Source: Stenotrophomonas humi (GTDB lineage: Bacteria > Pseudomonadota > Gammaproteobacteria > Xanthomonadales > Xanthomonadaceae). From it: 64,000 bases of DNA. Below the pieces are notes generated by a model. It saw only the letters and a program-made list of their open reading frames with translations, ran no database searches and had not been told where the DNA came from. Of this stretch, positions 8,831-17,531 are shown one piece after another. The stretch spans positions 1-64,000 of the forward strand of contig NZ_LDJI01000013.1 in assembly GCF_001431415.1 (NCBI RefSeq), in the 5' to 3' direction. Positions within the stretch are counted from its first letter, which is position 1. Each line of letters begins with the position of its first letter. Position numbers and translations under genes: made by a program.

Positions 8831-11361
8831 GGAATCAGATTCGGATCGTAGTCGTCCTCGATCGCCTGGATGTTGCTGGGCGGTACGAGGTACAGGTCGT
8901 CTCGGTTGTACCCGAGAATAGCACGGCGCAAGGTGCGGTCCGTGTCTTGTCCAACCGAGCTCAGGCCCTTGAGCACGAACTCGATCTGGAAGGAGTTGTT
9001 GAGGTCACCCTCGCGGTTCTTGACGTAGCGGCGCGCCAGCGCACGCACGGCCAGGCAGCAGCTGTCCCATTGCACACCGCCGATGATTTCCAGCGGCTTC
9101 TTGTCGGCTTCGAGCAGCGAGTAGTAGTAGCGGCCGACGATGCTCCAGCGCGGGTTGATCGGGTACAGGAAGGAGAAATCCACCTGTTTGAGCTGATCGG
9201 TGTTGGTGCTGGGATTGCCGCGATAGCGGTAACTCAGGTTGATGATGCCGTCGTTCGGGAACAGATAACGGCCACGGATGCTGGCCAGATCTTCCTTGCG
9301 GTACTTCGGGTTCCACTGGTAGGTACTGCCCAGGGTCCAGCGGTCGGTGACAGCCCAGTTGACGTCAGCCACCCACGCGGATTTGCCGTCGCGCACGATC
9401 GCGTCGTTGGGGGTGAGGGTGACCCGTGAATCCTCGAAATAGGTGATCTGACCGATGCTGGCCGACAGCTTCTCGCGCCCATCTTCCTGGCGGATCAAGC
9501 GGGTGGTCAGCGCGGTGGTCAGCTGGTTGGCATCGTTCTGGCGGTCAGCACCGGTGAAGCGCGAGTCGCGGAACAACTGGCCCCAGCTGAAGGTGAAGGC
9601 ACGGGTGTCGAACAACGGCATGTCGTCCTGGTCGCGGTACGGCGTGTTCAGGTAGAACAGCCGTGGCTCCAGGGTGTTGAGATAGGACCTGCCCCCGATA
9701 CTGGTTTCCCGGTCGAAGAACAGGCCCATGTCGATGCTGCCGATCGGAACGCTGCGGCTGGGCGAGGTGTTGCCGCGCAGCTGTTCCGGGGTGGCGGTGC
9801 TCGGATCGATGCCAGCGGCCTGCAGGTTCTGCCGGCGGATGCTGTCGGCCAGGCCGCGCTCCAGGTCATAGGCGGTGTAGCGCCAGGCCAGGGTCGGGGT
9901 GATGTACCAGGACGCGCCGGCCAGCGGCATCGAGATGTACGGTTTGATGTCCAGACGCGAGCCGCCGGGCTGAGCGGTCACCGTGCCGGTCCGGACATAC
10001 TCGCCATCGGCATCGATCGTTTTCTGATGGATGTCGTCATGGGTGAAGCGCACCGCTTCTGCGTAAACCCCGGTTTCAAACCAGTTGCCATAGCTTTCAT
10101 CCCAGGTGCCGAACAGGCGCGGCTGGCGGCTGTAGGGCAGGGACTGTTCGGTCAACGTGTAATCGGTGAGCTGCCAGTGGTCGGCCATCAGGCCGGCGGT
10201 CCAGCTGCGGCCGGAGCCGTACAGGCCGGCGGTGCTCTGCAGGTTGGAGGCGGTCACGCCGAGCAGGCGGTTGGCGAAATCCTCCATGTAGCGCTCATCG
10301 CTGACCCAGGCCATGTTGGCGCGTGCCTGCCAGTGGCTGTCGATGTTGTGGTAGCCGCTGAACTGGACCTTGCCGCGATCCTTGTCGCGCAACGAATCGT
10401 TGGGCAGGTAGGCGGTATCCAGCTGCCCTCGGCCGCCGGAATAGAGATAGCGGAACTCGTTGTTCAGCATCAGCCCGCGCTTGCTCATGTAGCGCGGAGT
10501 GAGCGTGTCGTCGTAGTTCGGTGCCAGGTTGAAATAGATCGGTTGTGCATAGTCGAAGCCGTTGCGGCCGGACATGCTCAGCTTGGGGTACAGCAGGCCG
10601 GTCTGGCGGCGGTCGTCGATCGGGAACTTGAACCAGGGCGCATAGAACACCGGCACCTTGCCAATGCGCAGCACCGCGTTGCGTGCGGTACCGAAGCCGG
10701 CCTCGTTGTCCACTTCGATCTGCGGGGCCACCAGCTTCCACACCGGTTGCGAGGGATCGCAGGTGGTGTAGGTGGAGTGGTGCATCTGCCCGACCGAACC
10801 CTGCAGGTCGATCGATTCGGCACCGCCATTGCCACGCCGGGAGACCAGCTGGTACTGGATGTTGCTGATCTTGTGGGTATCGGTTTCCTGATTGCCCTCG
10901 GCACGCTCGGCCATCATCCGGATCGAAGTATCCGAGTAACGGACATTGCCTTCGGCGATGTAGTTACCGCTCTCGGTGTCCAGACGCAGGTTGTCGGTGC
11001 CCATGAACTGGTCACCGCGCTTGAGCACCACGTTGCCCTGGTATTGGGGGATGGTGCTGGTGCCGCTGAGCTCGTTGCCTTCGATATCGGTGGGCAGCTG
11101 CTCGCGGCTGGCGGCAGCGGCCGGGTCGGCCTTGGGCGCTTCGCTGAAGGCGGGCAGGACTTCCGTCGCTGGGCAAAGGCCCCAGTTCAGCGGTTTATCA
11201 TCGGCCATCGCTGGCAGGCAGATGGCGATTCCCAAGGGTAACGGAAGCAGGCGGAAGGCTCGGCGCACGCGGTTCGGGTTCGGGGGAAAACGGTCGCTAG
11301 CTTGCCCCATCGCCTGCATGGGGGCAATGAAGGCTGCTGTGGGGAGCCGGTTCGGGTTCAT
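8827..11361 (-). CDS. lptD: LPS-assembly protein LptD
   Basis: LptD forms, with LptE, the outer-membrane translocon that inserts lipopolysaccharide. The 844-residue protein has an export signal unusually far from the start (hydrophobic LLPLPLGIAICLPAMADD near residue 50), an N-terminal jellyroll domain (about 95-220) and a large beta-barrel. Cysteines that form the essential disulfides are present: one just after the signal (WGLC), one in TTCDPSQ, and the adjacent pair in WDSCC. A GAGG ribosome-binding site precedes the ATG at 11361; a GTG nearer the hydrophobic stretch would give a normal signal peptide. First gene of its operon. Confidence 0.95.
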   Translation of the reverse strand: MNPNRLPTAAFIAPMQAMGQASDRFPPNPNRVRRAFRLLPLPLGIAICLPAMADDKPLNWGLCPATEVLPAFSEAPKADPAAAASREQLPTDIEGNELSGTSTIPQYQGNVVLKRGDQFMGTDNLRLDTESGNYIAEGNVRYSDTSIRMMAERAEGNQETDTHKISNIQYQLVSRRGNGGAESIDLQGSVGQMHHSTYTTCDPSQPVWKLVAPQIEVDNEAGFGTARNAVLRIGKVPVFYAPWFKFPIDDRRQTGLLYPKLSMSGRNGFDYAQPIYFNLAPNYDDTLTPRYMSKRGLMLNNEFRYLYSGGRGQLDTAYLPNDSLRDKDRGKVQFSGYHNIDSHWQARANMAWVSDERYMEDFANRLLGVTASNLQSTAGLYGSGRSWTAGLMADHWQLTDYTLTEQSLPYSRQPRLFGTWDESYGNWFETGVYAEAVRFTHDDIHQKTIDADGEYVRTGTVTAQPGGSRLDIKPYISMPLAGASWYITPTLAWRYTAYDLERGLADSIRRQNLQAAGIDPSTATPEQLRGNTSPSRSVPIGSIDMGLFFDRETSIGGRSYLNTLEPRLFYLNTPYRDQDDMPLFDTRAFTFSWGQLFRDSRFTGADRQNDANQLTTALTTRLIRQEDGREKLSASIGQITYFEDSRVTLTPNDAIVRDGKSAWVADVNWAVTDRWTLGSTYQWNPKYRKEDLASIRGRYLFPNDGIINLSYRYRGNPSTNTDQLKQVDFSFLYPINPRWSIVGRYYYSLLEADKKPLEIIGGVQWDSCCLAVRALARRYVKNREGDLNNSFQIEFVLKGLSSVGQDTDRTLRRAILGYNRDDLYLVPPSNIQAIEDDYDPNLIP

Positions 11362-11458
11362 TGACCTCGATGACGGCTATCACCTGCGTCGTCTGGTGAA
11401 GGCCGGTGCGCATGATCGCAGCCGGTCGGCAGGTGGGGCATTGGCCGCTGAGCCGGGG

Positions 11459-12379
11459 TCAGGTGTCCAGCAGTGCCTGGACATGCGCCACGCTGCATTC
11501 GCGCAACGCCTGCAGGTCGTAACCGCCCTCAAGCACTGACACCACCCGGCCATTGCCATGGCGGTTGGCGATGCCGGCCAGTTCGGTCGTCAGCCAGCCG
11601 AAATCCTCGGTTTCCACCATCAGGTCCGCCTGCGGATCACGCATATGGGCGTCAAAACCGGCGGAAATGAGCAGCAGCTGCGGCCGGAACGCCTCGATCT
11701 GCGGCAGCATGTCGTCGGCCCAGGTATTGCGGAAACGGAAGCCGCCACTGCCAGGTGGCAGCAGGATGTTGCAGATGTTGCCTACGCCGCGCTCGCGCAT
11801 GCTGCCCGAGTACGGGAACAACCCGGATTGATGGGTGCTGTAGTAGGCCACCTTGGGGTCGGTCTCGAAGATCGCCTGGGTGCCATTGCCGTGGTGCACG
11901 TCGAAATCGACGATGGCGATGCGCTCCAGCCCGTATTTGTCACGTGCATAGGCCGCAGCGACGGCCACGTTGTTGAACAGGCAGAAGCCCATCGCGGTGT
12001 CGGCGGTGGCATGGTGGCCGGGCGGGCGTACCGCGCAGAACGCGCGCCGGGAGCCGTCGTCCAACATCACCGCGTCGACGGCGGCGACGCCGGCGCCGGC
12101 CGCATGCAGGGCGGCACTGGCCGAGCCGGGCGAAGTAAAGGTATCCAGGTCGATGCGCCGCAGGGGCTGTGCCTGCGCTTGCAGGACATCGTCGATCAGC
12201 TCGCGGCAATGCACCCGTGCCAGTTCGCCCAACTTGGCCGGCGGCGCCTCACGCCATTGCAGTTGATCGGGGAATTCACCGCGCAACGCGGCGACCACCT
12301 CGCGCAGGCGTTCCGGGGATTCGGGGTGGTCGGCGCCCGGGTCGTGGCCCAGGCAGGCGGGGTGGGTGAATACGAGCAT
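11459..12379 (-). CDS. Histone deacetylase family (acetoin utilisation / acetylpolyamine hydrolase-like) protein
   Basis: The 306-residue protein has the arginase-deacetylase fold. N-terminal HPESPERL is typical, RPPGHH holds the catalytic His pair (122-123), DFDVHHGNGT gives zinc ligands Asp160 and His162, SAGFDAH gives the third, and LEGGYDL the transition-state Tyr. Bacterial members deacetylate small amines, and some act on protein lysines; the substrate cannot be read here. It follows cobO on the same strand after 93 bp that hold a strong hairpin, so cotranscription is uncertain. Confidence 0.9.
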   Translation of the reverse strand: MLVFTHPACLGHDPGADHPESPERLREVVAALRGEFPDQLQWREAPPAKLGELARVHCRELIDDVLQAQAQPLRRIDLDTFTSPGSASAALHAAGAGVAAVDAVMLDDGSRRAFCAVRPPGHHATADTAMGFCLFNNVAVAAAYARDKYGLERIAIVDFDVHHGNGTQAIFETDPKVAYYSTHQSGLFPYSGSMRERGVGNICNILLPPGSGGFRFRNTWADDMLPQIEAFRPQLLLISAGFDAHMRDPQADLMVETEDFGWLTTELAGIANRHGNGRVVSVLEGGYDLQALRECSVAHVQALLDT

Positions 12380-12390
12380 GGCCGAACTGT

Positions 12391-12421
12391 AACCGGCCGC
12401 GCAGGCCTTTGCGCGGCGGTT
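12391..12421 (-). terminator. Strong hairpin between the adenosyltransferase and HDAC-family genes
   Basis: Arms CCGCGCA (12397-12403) and TGCGCGG (12410-12416) pair around a 6-nt loop. They are extended by AACCG / CGGTT at the outer ends with one bulged base, about 12 pairs in all. No T-run follows on either strand, so it may be an attenuator, RNA processing site or Rho-assisted terminator rather than an intrinsic one. Confidence 0.35.
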
Positions 12422-12472
12422 GCTACCAAAGCATCAGATGCGGCAATCCGCGGCGATGAGCCGCGGTGATCA

Positions 12473-13027
12473 TCAGCCGCGACGGCGTTCGTGGTTCCAC
12501 AGCACTTCGCCGTGGCCATCCGCACGGGCCAGCACACGGGCCAGCACGAACAGCAGATCCGACAGGCGGTTGAGGTAACGCACGGCTTCGCCCCGAACCG
12601 TTTCCACTCGCGCCAGCGCCACCGTTTCACGCTCGGCGCGACGGACGATGGTGCGGGCCAGGTGGCAGCGCGATGCCCCTTCGCCACCGGCTGGGAGGAT
12701 GAAATCCTTCAGCGGTGGCAGATCGTCGTTGTAGCGGTCCAGGTGACGTTCCAGTGCGTCGATGTCCTCGGCCTGGATCGCGGCGTGGCCGGGAATGCAC
12801 AGTTCGCCACCCAGATCGAACATCTGGTGCTGGACGGTGGTCAGCAGCGCGCGGACATCTTCCGGCAGGTTCACCGCCAACAGCACGCCGATGGCCGAGT
12901 TGGCCTCATCAACGGTGCCGTAGGCGTTGACCCGGGCCGAATCCTTGCCGGTGCGGCTGCCATCGCCGAGGCCCGTGCTGCCATCGTCGCCGGTGCGGGT
13001 GTAGATCTTGGAAAGGCGGTTACCCAT
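12473..13027 (-). CDS. Cob(I)alamin adenosyltransferase, PduO type
   Basis: This enzyme adenosylates reduced cob(I)alamin with ATP to give adenosylcobalamin. The 184-residue product has the PduO-family ATP-binding N-terminus (YTRTGDDGSTGLGDGSR, 9-25), an AYGTVDEANS helix, and the conserved RRAERE helix near residue 130. It should not be called BtuR/CobA, which is an unrelated P-loop enzyme. The gene lies 15 bp after the BtuM-like transporter gene, which makes a salvage pair: import of the corrinoid, then adenosylation. No cobalamin biosynthesis genes are in the window. Confidence 0.93.
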   Translation of the reverse strand: MGNRLSKIYTRTGDDGSTGLGDGSRTGKDSARVNAYGTVDEANSAIGVLLAVNLPEDVRALLTTVQHQMFDLGGELCIPGHAAIQAEDIDALERHLDRYNDDLPPLKDFILPAGGEGASRCHLARTIVRRAERETVALARVETVRGEAVRYLNRLSDLLFVLARVLARADGHGEVLWNHERRRG

Positions 13028-13042
13028 TGTGCAGTGCCGCCC

Positions 13043-13624
13043 TTAGTGGGCGACGCGGTCGGTGGTCGACTGCTTGCCGGCCACTTCGACAACCACCTGC
13101 ACCAGTGCGGCGGCGCCGGTATACAGCGCAGCGGTGCGCAGGTACGGGAGCAGCCAATCGGCGTAGTTCTTGGCCCAGCCGGCAAAGGTCGGTTCGGCAA
13201 CCGAAGCGCTGATCCAGTAGAAGCTGCCCTGGGCGATCAGGTGGCACAGCGCCACCGAGCCGATCAGGGTGCCAGCCAGCATGCCCAGCGACTGCCAGCT
13301 GGCGGCCTTGTAATAACGGCGCAGCAGCATGCCGCCTGCCCACATGGCGAAATAGGCCGGAATCAGCATCCAATAGGCGGCCGAGACACAGTAGTGCTGC
13401 CAGAAGCTCATCCCCTGGCTGCTGATCACCGCCCAATCCACGGCCACGGCCAGCGCCATCAGCAGCGGGAAGGCCCAGCGGGTCCAGCTGCGCAGGTAGA
13501 AGCCGCCGATGAAGAACACCGCCCAGGACGCATCCGGGATCGGCGCGAAATGGTTGATGCGGGTGCCTGCCATCAGCAGCACGAGCAGGGACAGAACGAA
13601 AGCACGTTGGGCGTTGGCGGTCAT
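13043..13624 (-). CDS. btuM: BtuM-like cobalamin transporter (ECF S-component-like membrane protein)
   Basis: The 193-residue protein has about six hydrophobic segments. The overall size, the N-terminal part with GTRINHFAPIPDASWAVFF, and a single well-placed Cys79 (HYCVSAAYW) match the solitary B12 transporter BtuM, in which a conserved Cys (Cys80 in the Thiobacillus denitrificans protein) binds cobalt and removes the cyano ligand. This match is from memory of the family. The next gene encodes a cobalamin adenosyltransferase, which supports the call. I found no B12 riboswitch in the 118 bp upstream. It sits divergently from ubiH. Confidence 0.75.
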   Translation of the reverse strand: MTANAQRAFVLSLLVLLMAGTRINHFAPIPDASWAVFFIGGFYLRSWTRWAFPLLMALAVAVDWAVISSQGMSFWQHYCVSAAYWMLIPAYFAMWAGGMLLRRYYKAASWQSLGMLAGTLIGSVALCHLIAQGSFYWISASVAEPTFAGWAKNYADWLLPYLRTAALYTGAAALVQVVVEVAGKQSTTDRVAH

Positions 13625-13742
13625 GACAGTGATCGGTTCGGCGGAATCAGGCGGCCATTCTAGCCGCAGTAGGCGTGAACCTGCGGTTGCAGCGCCGCAT
13701 GAGCAGGGCTGACGCAGGCGGGCGAACCCTTATCATGGCCGC

Positions 13743-14954
13743 ATGAGTGCGAACCATGACGTAGTGATCGTAGGCGGCGGGCTGGTCGGGGCCAGCCTGG
13801 CCATTGCCCTGGACCGGCTGGGACTGGATGTGGGATTGGTGGAGGCCACTCCCGGCGGCGCATTGCCGGCGGTGTTCGACCAGCGCAACCTCAGTTTTGC
13901 CGCAGCCACGGTCAATGCACTGACCGCGTTGGGCGTGATGCAGCGCCTGACCAACCCGGGCGGCCCGATCCGCCGCATCCATGTCAGCCGTGCCGGTGAT
14001 TTCGGCCGGGTGGTGATGCGCGCCGAGGATTACGACCGGGATGCCTTCGGCCAGGTGGTGGTGGCACGCGATTTTGGCGAGGCGCTTGAAGCCCGCCTGG
14101 GTGAGCTGAAGCAGCTGACTCGCTACCGCCCAGCGAAGTTCGTTGGGCTGGGCACGAGCAGCGATGGGCGTCGTGAGGTGCTGATTGCCGACGAAGGCGG
14201 CGAGCGCCGTCTGCAGGCGCGCCTGGTGGTAGGCGCCGATGGCACCCGCAGCGCGGTGCGGCAGGTGCTGGGCATCGAGGTGGTCGAGCATGACTACCAG
14301 CAGACCTTGTTCGTGGCGCGGGTACGCCCGGCCAAGGTGCCTGACGGCAGCGCCTACGAACGTTTCACCGACACCGGCCCGACCGCCTTGCTGCCACGCG
14401 GCGACCGCCATTACGGCGTGGTGCATGGTGTAGCCCGCGATCAGGCCGATGCGGTGATGGCATTGGACGACGCAGCCTGGTTGGCACGACTGCAGCACGC
14501 AGTGGGCTGGCGTGCCGGACGTCTGCTGGAAAGCGGCCCGCGCAGCGCCTATCCGTTGATCCAGGTGCTGGCGCAGAAGCTGGTCGGTGAGCGCGCGCTG
14601 TTGCTGGGCAATGCCGCGCAGACCATTCACCCGGTCGGAGCGCAGGGTTTCAACCTGGGCCTGCGCGACGCGCTGACCCTGGCCGAACTGATCGGCGAAG
14701 CGGCATTGGATCCAGGTTCCGATGCGTTGTTGCAGACCTACGTGCAGCGGCGCGGGCCCGACCGCGAACAGACCCTGGCGTTCTCCGATGGCTTGGCGCG
14801 GCTGACCAGCAATGGCTCGCCGCTGATGCGCCCGCTGCGCAGCCTGGGGCTGGTTGCCGCCGCGCAGGCCACGCCGGTGCAGTCCTTCCTGGTGGGCGGT
14901 GCGATGGGTTTCCGCGGGCAGGTGCCCGAGCTGTGCAGGAGTGAAGTGCAATGA
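13743..14954 (+). CDS. ubiH: 2-octaprenyl-6-methoxyphenol hydroxylase
   Basis: UbiH is a flavin monooxygenase that hydroxylates the ubiquinone ring. The 403-residue protein begins with the FAD-binding Rossmann motif VVIVGGGLVGASLA (7-20). Near residue 290 it has LGNAAQTIHPVGAQGFNLG, in which GNAAQ rather than GDAAH is the UbiH version of the second FAD motif. The TGA overlaps the next monooxygenase gene by 4 bp, a ubiH-ubiI pair as in E. coli. The ATG at 13743 follows a 118-bp divergent spacer. Confidence 0.92.
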   Translation: MSANHDVVIVGGGLVGASLAIALDRLGLDVGLVEATPGGALPAVFDQRNLSFAAATVNALTALGVMQRLTNPGGPIRRIHVSRAGDFGRVVMRAEDYDRDAFGQVVVARDFGEALEARLGELKQLTRYRPAKFVGLGTSSDGRREVLIADEGGERRLQARLVVGADGTRSAVRQVLGIEVVEHDYQQTLFVARVRPAKVPDGSAYERFTDTGPTALLPRGDRHYGVVHGVARDQADAVMALDDAAWLARLQHAVGWRAGRLLESGPRSAYPLIQVLAQKLVGERALLLGNAAQTIHPVGAQGFNLGLRDALTLAELIGEAALDPGSDALLQTYVQRRGPDREQTLAFSDGLARLTSNGSPLMRPLRSLGLVAAAQATPVQSFLVGGAMGFRGQVPELCRSEVQ

Positions 14955-16129
14955 GCCGCCGCGGACAATGGGATGTGGTGATTGTCGGCGGTGGTGTGGT
15001 CGGCGGTGCCTGTGCGTTGGCACTGGCGCAGGAAGGCCTGCAGGTGGCCTTGGTGGAAGGCCGAGAGCCGCAGCAATGGTCGCCGCAACGCCCGGACCTG
15101 CGCGTGTTCGCCTTTGCGGCCGACAACGCCGCGCTGCTGGATTCGCTCGGTGTGTGGTCCCAGGTGGAACGCGGACATGCACGCGCCTATCGGCGCATGC
15201 GGGTCTGGGATGCCGGTGGTGGCGGCGACCTGACATTCGATGCCGATACCCTGGGCCGGCGTGCGCTGGGCTGGATCGTCGAGAACGGCCTGCTGGTGGA
15301 CCGGCTGTGGGCCGCATTGCCGGCGGCGGGGGTGCAGCTGTACTGCCCGGCGCGGGTTGAATCCATGGAGCAGGATGCGCAGGGCGTGCGCCTGCGACTG
15401 GATGACGGTCGTCGTGTGGAGGCGTCCATCGCGATCGCTGCCGATGGTGCCGAATCCACGCTGCGGACCCTGGCCGGGCTGGACGTATCGCGGCATGACT
15501 ACGGCCAGCGCGGCGTGGTGGCCTACGTCGACAGCGAACTGCCGAATGAAGACACCGCGTGGCAGCGGTTCCTCGATACCGGCCCACTGGCGGTGCTGCC
15601 GTACGAAAAACACCGCAGTTCCATCGTGTGGACCTTGCCCGATGCCGACGCCGAGCGCGTGCTGGGGTTGGACGATGAAAGCTTCAACCGCGAACTGACC
15701 AACGCCTTTGCAGGCCGCCTGGGTCAGATGCGCGTGGCATCACCGCGCGCGGCATTTCCGCTGCGCCGGCAGTTGGCCAAAGCGTATGTCGCCGGGCGGG
15801 TGATGACGCTGGGCGACGCCGCGCATGTGGTGCATCCGCTGGCGGGGCAGGGGGTGAACCTGGGTTTGCGTGATGTGGCGGCGCTGCGCGACATGGTGCG
15901 CACCGCCATGCAGCGTCGGCAGGACTGGAGTGCACCGCATCGCCTGCAGCGCTGGGCGCGGACGCGACGCAGTGAGAACACCGTTGCCGCTTACAGCTTC
16001 GATGCGATCAACAAGGTGTTCTCCAACGATGAGATGCACCTGACCCTGGCGCGCGGTGCGTTGCTGGGATTGGCCGGGCGCATGCCGCCACTGCTGTCGC
16101 TGTTCTGGAAGCGCGCATCGGGGTTGTAA
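14951..16129 (+). CDS. ubiI: UbiI/VisC-type FAD-dependent ubiquinone hydroxylase
   Basis: The 392-residue protein belongs to the UbiH/UbiF/UbiI flavin monooxygenase family. The N-terminal FAD motif is VVIVGGGVVGGACALAL and the second FAD motif reads LGDAAHVVHPLAGQGVNLG near residue 285, the UbiI-like form. UbiI hydroxylates C5 of the ubiquinone ring, while UbiF acts at C6; sequence alone does not separate them fully here. Translation is coupled to ubiH. The C-terminal helix ending in SLFWKRAS is typical of membrane-associated members. Confidence 0.88.
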   Translation: MSRRGQWDVVIVGGGVVGGACALALAQEGLQVALVEGREPQQWSPQRPDLRVFAFAADNAALLDSLGVWSQVERGHARAYRRMRVWDAGGGGDLTFDADTLGRRALGWIVENGLLVDRLWAALPAAGVQLYCPARVESMEQDAQGVRLRLDDGRRVEASIAIAADGAESTLRTLAGLDVSRHDYGQRGVVAYVDSELPNEDTAWQRFLDTGPLAVLPYEKHRSSIVWTLPDADAERVLGLDDESFNRELTNAFAGRLGQMRVASPRAAFPLRRQLAKAYVAGRVMTLGDAAHVVHPLAGQGVNLGLRDVAALRDMVRTAMQRRQDWSAPHRLQRWARTRRSENTVAAYSFDAINKVFSNDEMHLTLARGALLGLAGRMPPLLSLFWKRASGL

Positions 16130-16143
16130 GCCGATGTGTCCCC

Positions 16144-16215
16144 GTTGGAGCCGCCTTGGGCGCGAAGCCGGCCCTCTCTGACGTCATACAGTTTTCGCAC
16201 CCGAGGGCGCTCCTG
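16144..16215. repeat. Inverted pair of REP-like palindromes
   Basis: A unit GGAGCCGCCTTGGGCGCGAA begins at 16147. A related unit lies on the opposite strand, reading AGGAGCGCCCTCGGGTGCGAA from 16214 downward. Both contain their own short stem (for example CGCCTTGGGCG). They flank about 25 bp and fill most of the convergent spacer after ubiI. Such GGAGC...GCGAA palindromes are common intergenic repeats in pseudomonads and xanthomonads, but the family assignment is tentative. Confidence 0.4.
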
Positions 16216-16231
16216 CACCGATCAGTGTGAT

Positions 16232-16642
16232 TTACGGCTTCAGCCAACCGGCCAGCTGTTCGCGTGACAACTTGCCGCGACGGGTGCTGTCGAGGGCGTT
16301 GAACTCGGCGGCCAGCGCGGGATTGGCCTGCGCTTCCTCGCGACTGATGAAGCCGTCTCCGTTGACATCCATCGCAGCGAAATCGATGCGGTAATTGCCG
16401 ACCACGTTGTCCGCCTGCACCGAACGCACGGTCACCTGGGCCTGGCCCGGGGGCGTTTGGATCTGCACCGAGTGAGTGACCTTGCCAGTGGCAAGGGGCT
16501 GCTCGCGTACGCTGGCCGGAGTGTCGAGCAGCGGTGAACTGACGGCAGGCGTGGGAGGTTGAACGTTCTGTGCAGCGATGCTGAGCGGCAGCATCGCGGT
16601 GATGATTAGCGACAGGGCAGGGCGAAGTGCGGGGACGGTCAT
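16232..16642 (-). CDS. Exported EF-hand domain protein
   Basis: The 136-residue product starts at the ATG at 16642, which has GGAA 8 bases upstream; an ATG four codons earlier (16654) lacks a visible ribosome-binding site. A signal peptide ends near SIAAQN. The mature part has a canonical EF-hand loop, DVNGDGFISREE, with Asp and Asn at the calcium positions, and a second degenerate one (DSTRRGKLSREQL) that lacks several ligands. It is probably a periplasmic calcium-binding protein. Such EF-hand proteins are abundant in Xanthomonadaceae; their roles are mostly unknown. Confidence 0.85.
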   Translation of the reverse strand: MTVPALRPALSLIITAMLPLSIAAQNVQPPTPAVSSPLLDTPASVREQPLATGKVTHSVQIQTPPGQAQVTVRSVQADNVVGNYRIDFAAMDVNGDGFISREEAQANPALAAEFNALDSTRRGKLSREQLAGWLKP

Positions 16643-16742
16643 GGTCGGTTCCATCGAATTACGGGAAGTGACGGCTGACGGTGATCCGTGCAGCGCAGGG
16701 GAACAACGCGGATGGTAACCAGGTGTGCTTGAAGGCCGGCTT

Positions 16743-17465
16743 TCAGCCGGGAATGAAGGGGAACACCAGTTTCAGCAGGCCTTTCAAGCCACCTTCCGCC
16801 GTCGAGCTGACCGCCTTCGCGCCGAGGCTGTTCAAGGCGCGTCGCAGGTCGTCCCAGCGCAGCTGTTTGATGTCCTTCTTCAGCAGGTCGGCCACTTCTT
16901 CCGAGGTCGGCGCCAGCTTCCTGAGTGCGTCGAGCGTGGCCTGCGGATCCGGCTGCAGGTAGTTCCAGCGTTCGGCGATGGCAAGCAGGGTGTCGAAGCG
17001 TACGGCCACCACCTCGCGGTTGCGCTCGTAGACCGGGATGGCACCCACGTCGAGGATGGCCTGTTCGAAGCGTTGCGCGTCGTCCGGGTGTTCGATGCGG
17101 ATGGCGAGGAAGCCTTCCTTGCGGCTGCGCTCGGTGACGTGTTTGACGCCCGAGCGCAGGTTGGCCTCGGTCAGCGCGGCGGCGACGATGCGCTGCAGGG
17201 CGTTGTCGCCTTCCTCCGGCACCAGGGCGCGCCAACGGGCATAACCATCCCGCCGCAGGCCTTTGACCTTTGCCGGTGTCACCCGCAGCTGCAACGCCAC
17301 GGCGGTGTTGGAAGCGCTGCGGTCGATCGCACCGTCGCGCTCAAGCAGTATGAAGATCAGCAGTTCCAGGTCGCGTTTGGTCAGCGACTGGAAGCCCTGC
17401 AGCAGGGTCAGCCGCAGGAATTCATCGCCAAATGTGGCCGGGTCCTTCAATTCGATTGCGTGCAT
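16743..17465 (-). CDS. Conserved hypothetical protein with a helix-turn-helix-like N-terminal region
   Basis: I do not recognise the family. The ATG at 17465 gives 240 residues starting MHAIELKDP. Residues ~15-75 (SLTKRDLELLIFILLERDG, then AVALQLRVTPAKVKGLRRDG) look like a winged-helix unit with a recognition helix. A mixed alpha/beta middle follows (FLAIRIEHPDD, then VVAVRFDTLLAIAERW), then a charged helix with tandem Lys/Asp. The end is a short hydrophobic amphipathic segment (LLKLVFPFIPG) that could touch a membrane. There is no signal peptide. It stands alone between an EF-hand gene and an SMP-30-like gene on the same strand, with no operon overlap. Confidence 0.75.
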   Translation of the reverse strand: MHAIELKDPATFGDEFLRLTLLQGFQSLTKRDLELLIFILLERDGAIDRSASNTAVALQLRVTPAKVKGLRRDGYARWRALVPEEGDNALQRIVAAALTEANLRSGVKHVTERSRKEGFLAIRIEHPDDAQRFEQAILDVGAIPVYERNREVVAVRFDTLLAIAERWNYLQPDPQATLDALRKLAPTSEEVADLLKKDIKQLRWDDLRRALNSLGAKAVSSTAEGGLKGLLKLVFPFIPG

Positions 17466-17531
17466 CGGTGTCCTCCCATGAGCACACAGGATGCCCGATC
17501 CCGGTGGCACGGATTGAGACGGGCGGCCGGC

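Noticed and set aside
13625..13742. Possible cobalamin riboswitch before btuM
   Set aside because: The spacer is too short and lacks a B12-box-like sequence.
13647..15587. 646-residue open frame on the minus strand across ubiH/ubiI
   Set aside because: It is antisense to two clear flavin monooxygenase genes and reads as a Pro/Arg/His/Gln-rich sequence typical of GC-rich antisense frames.
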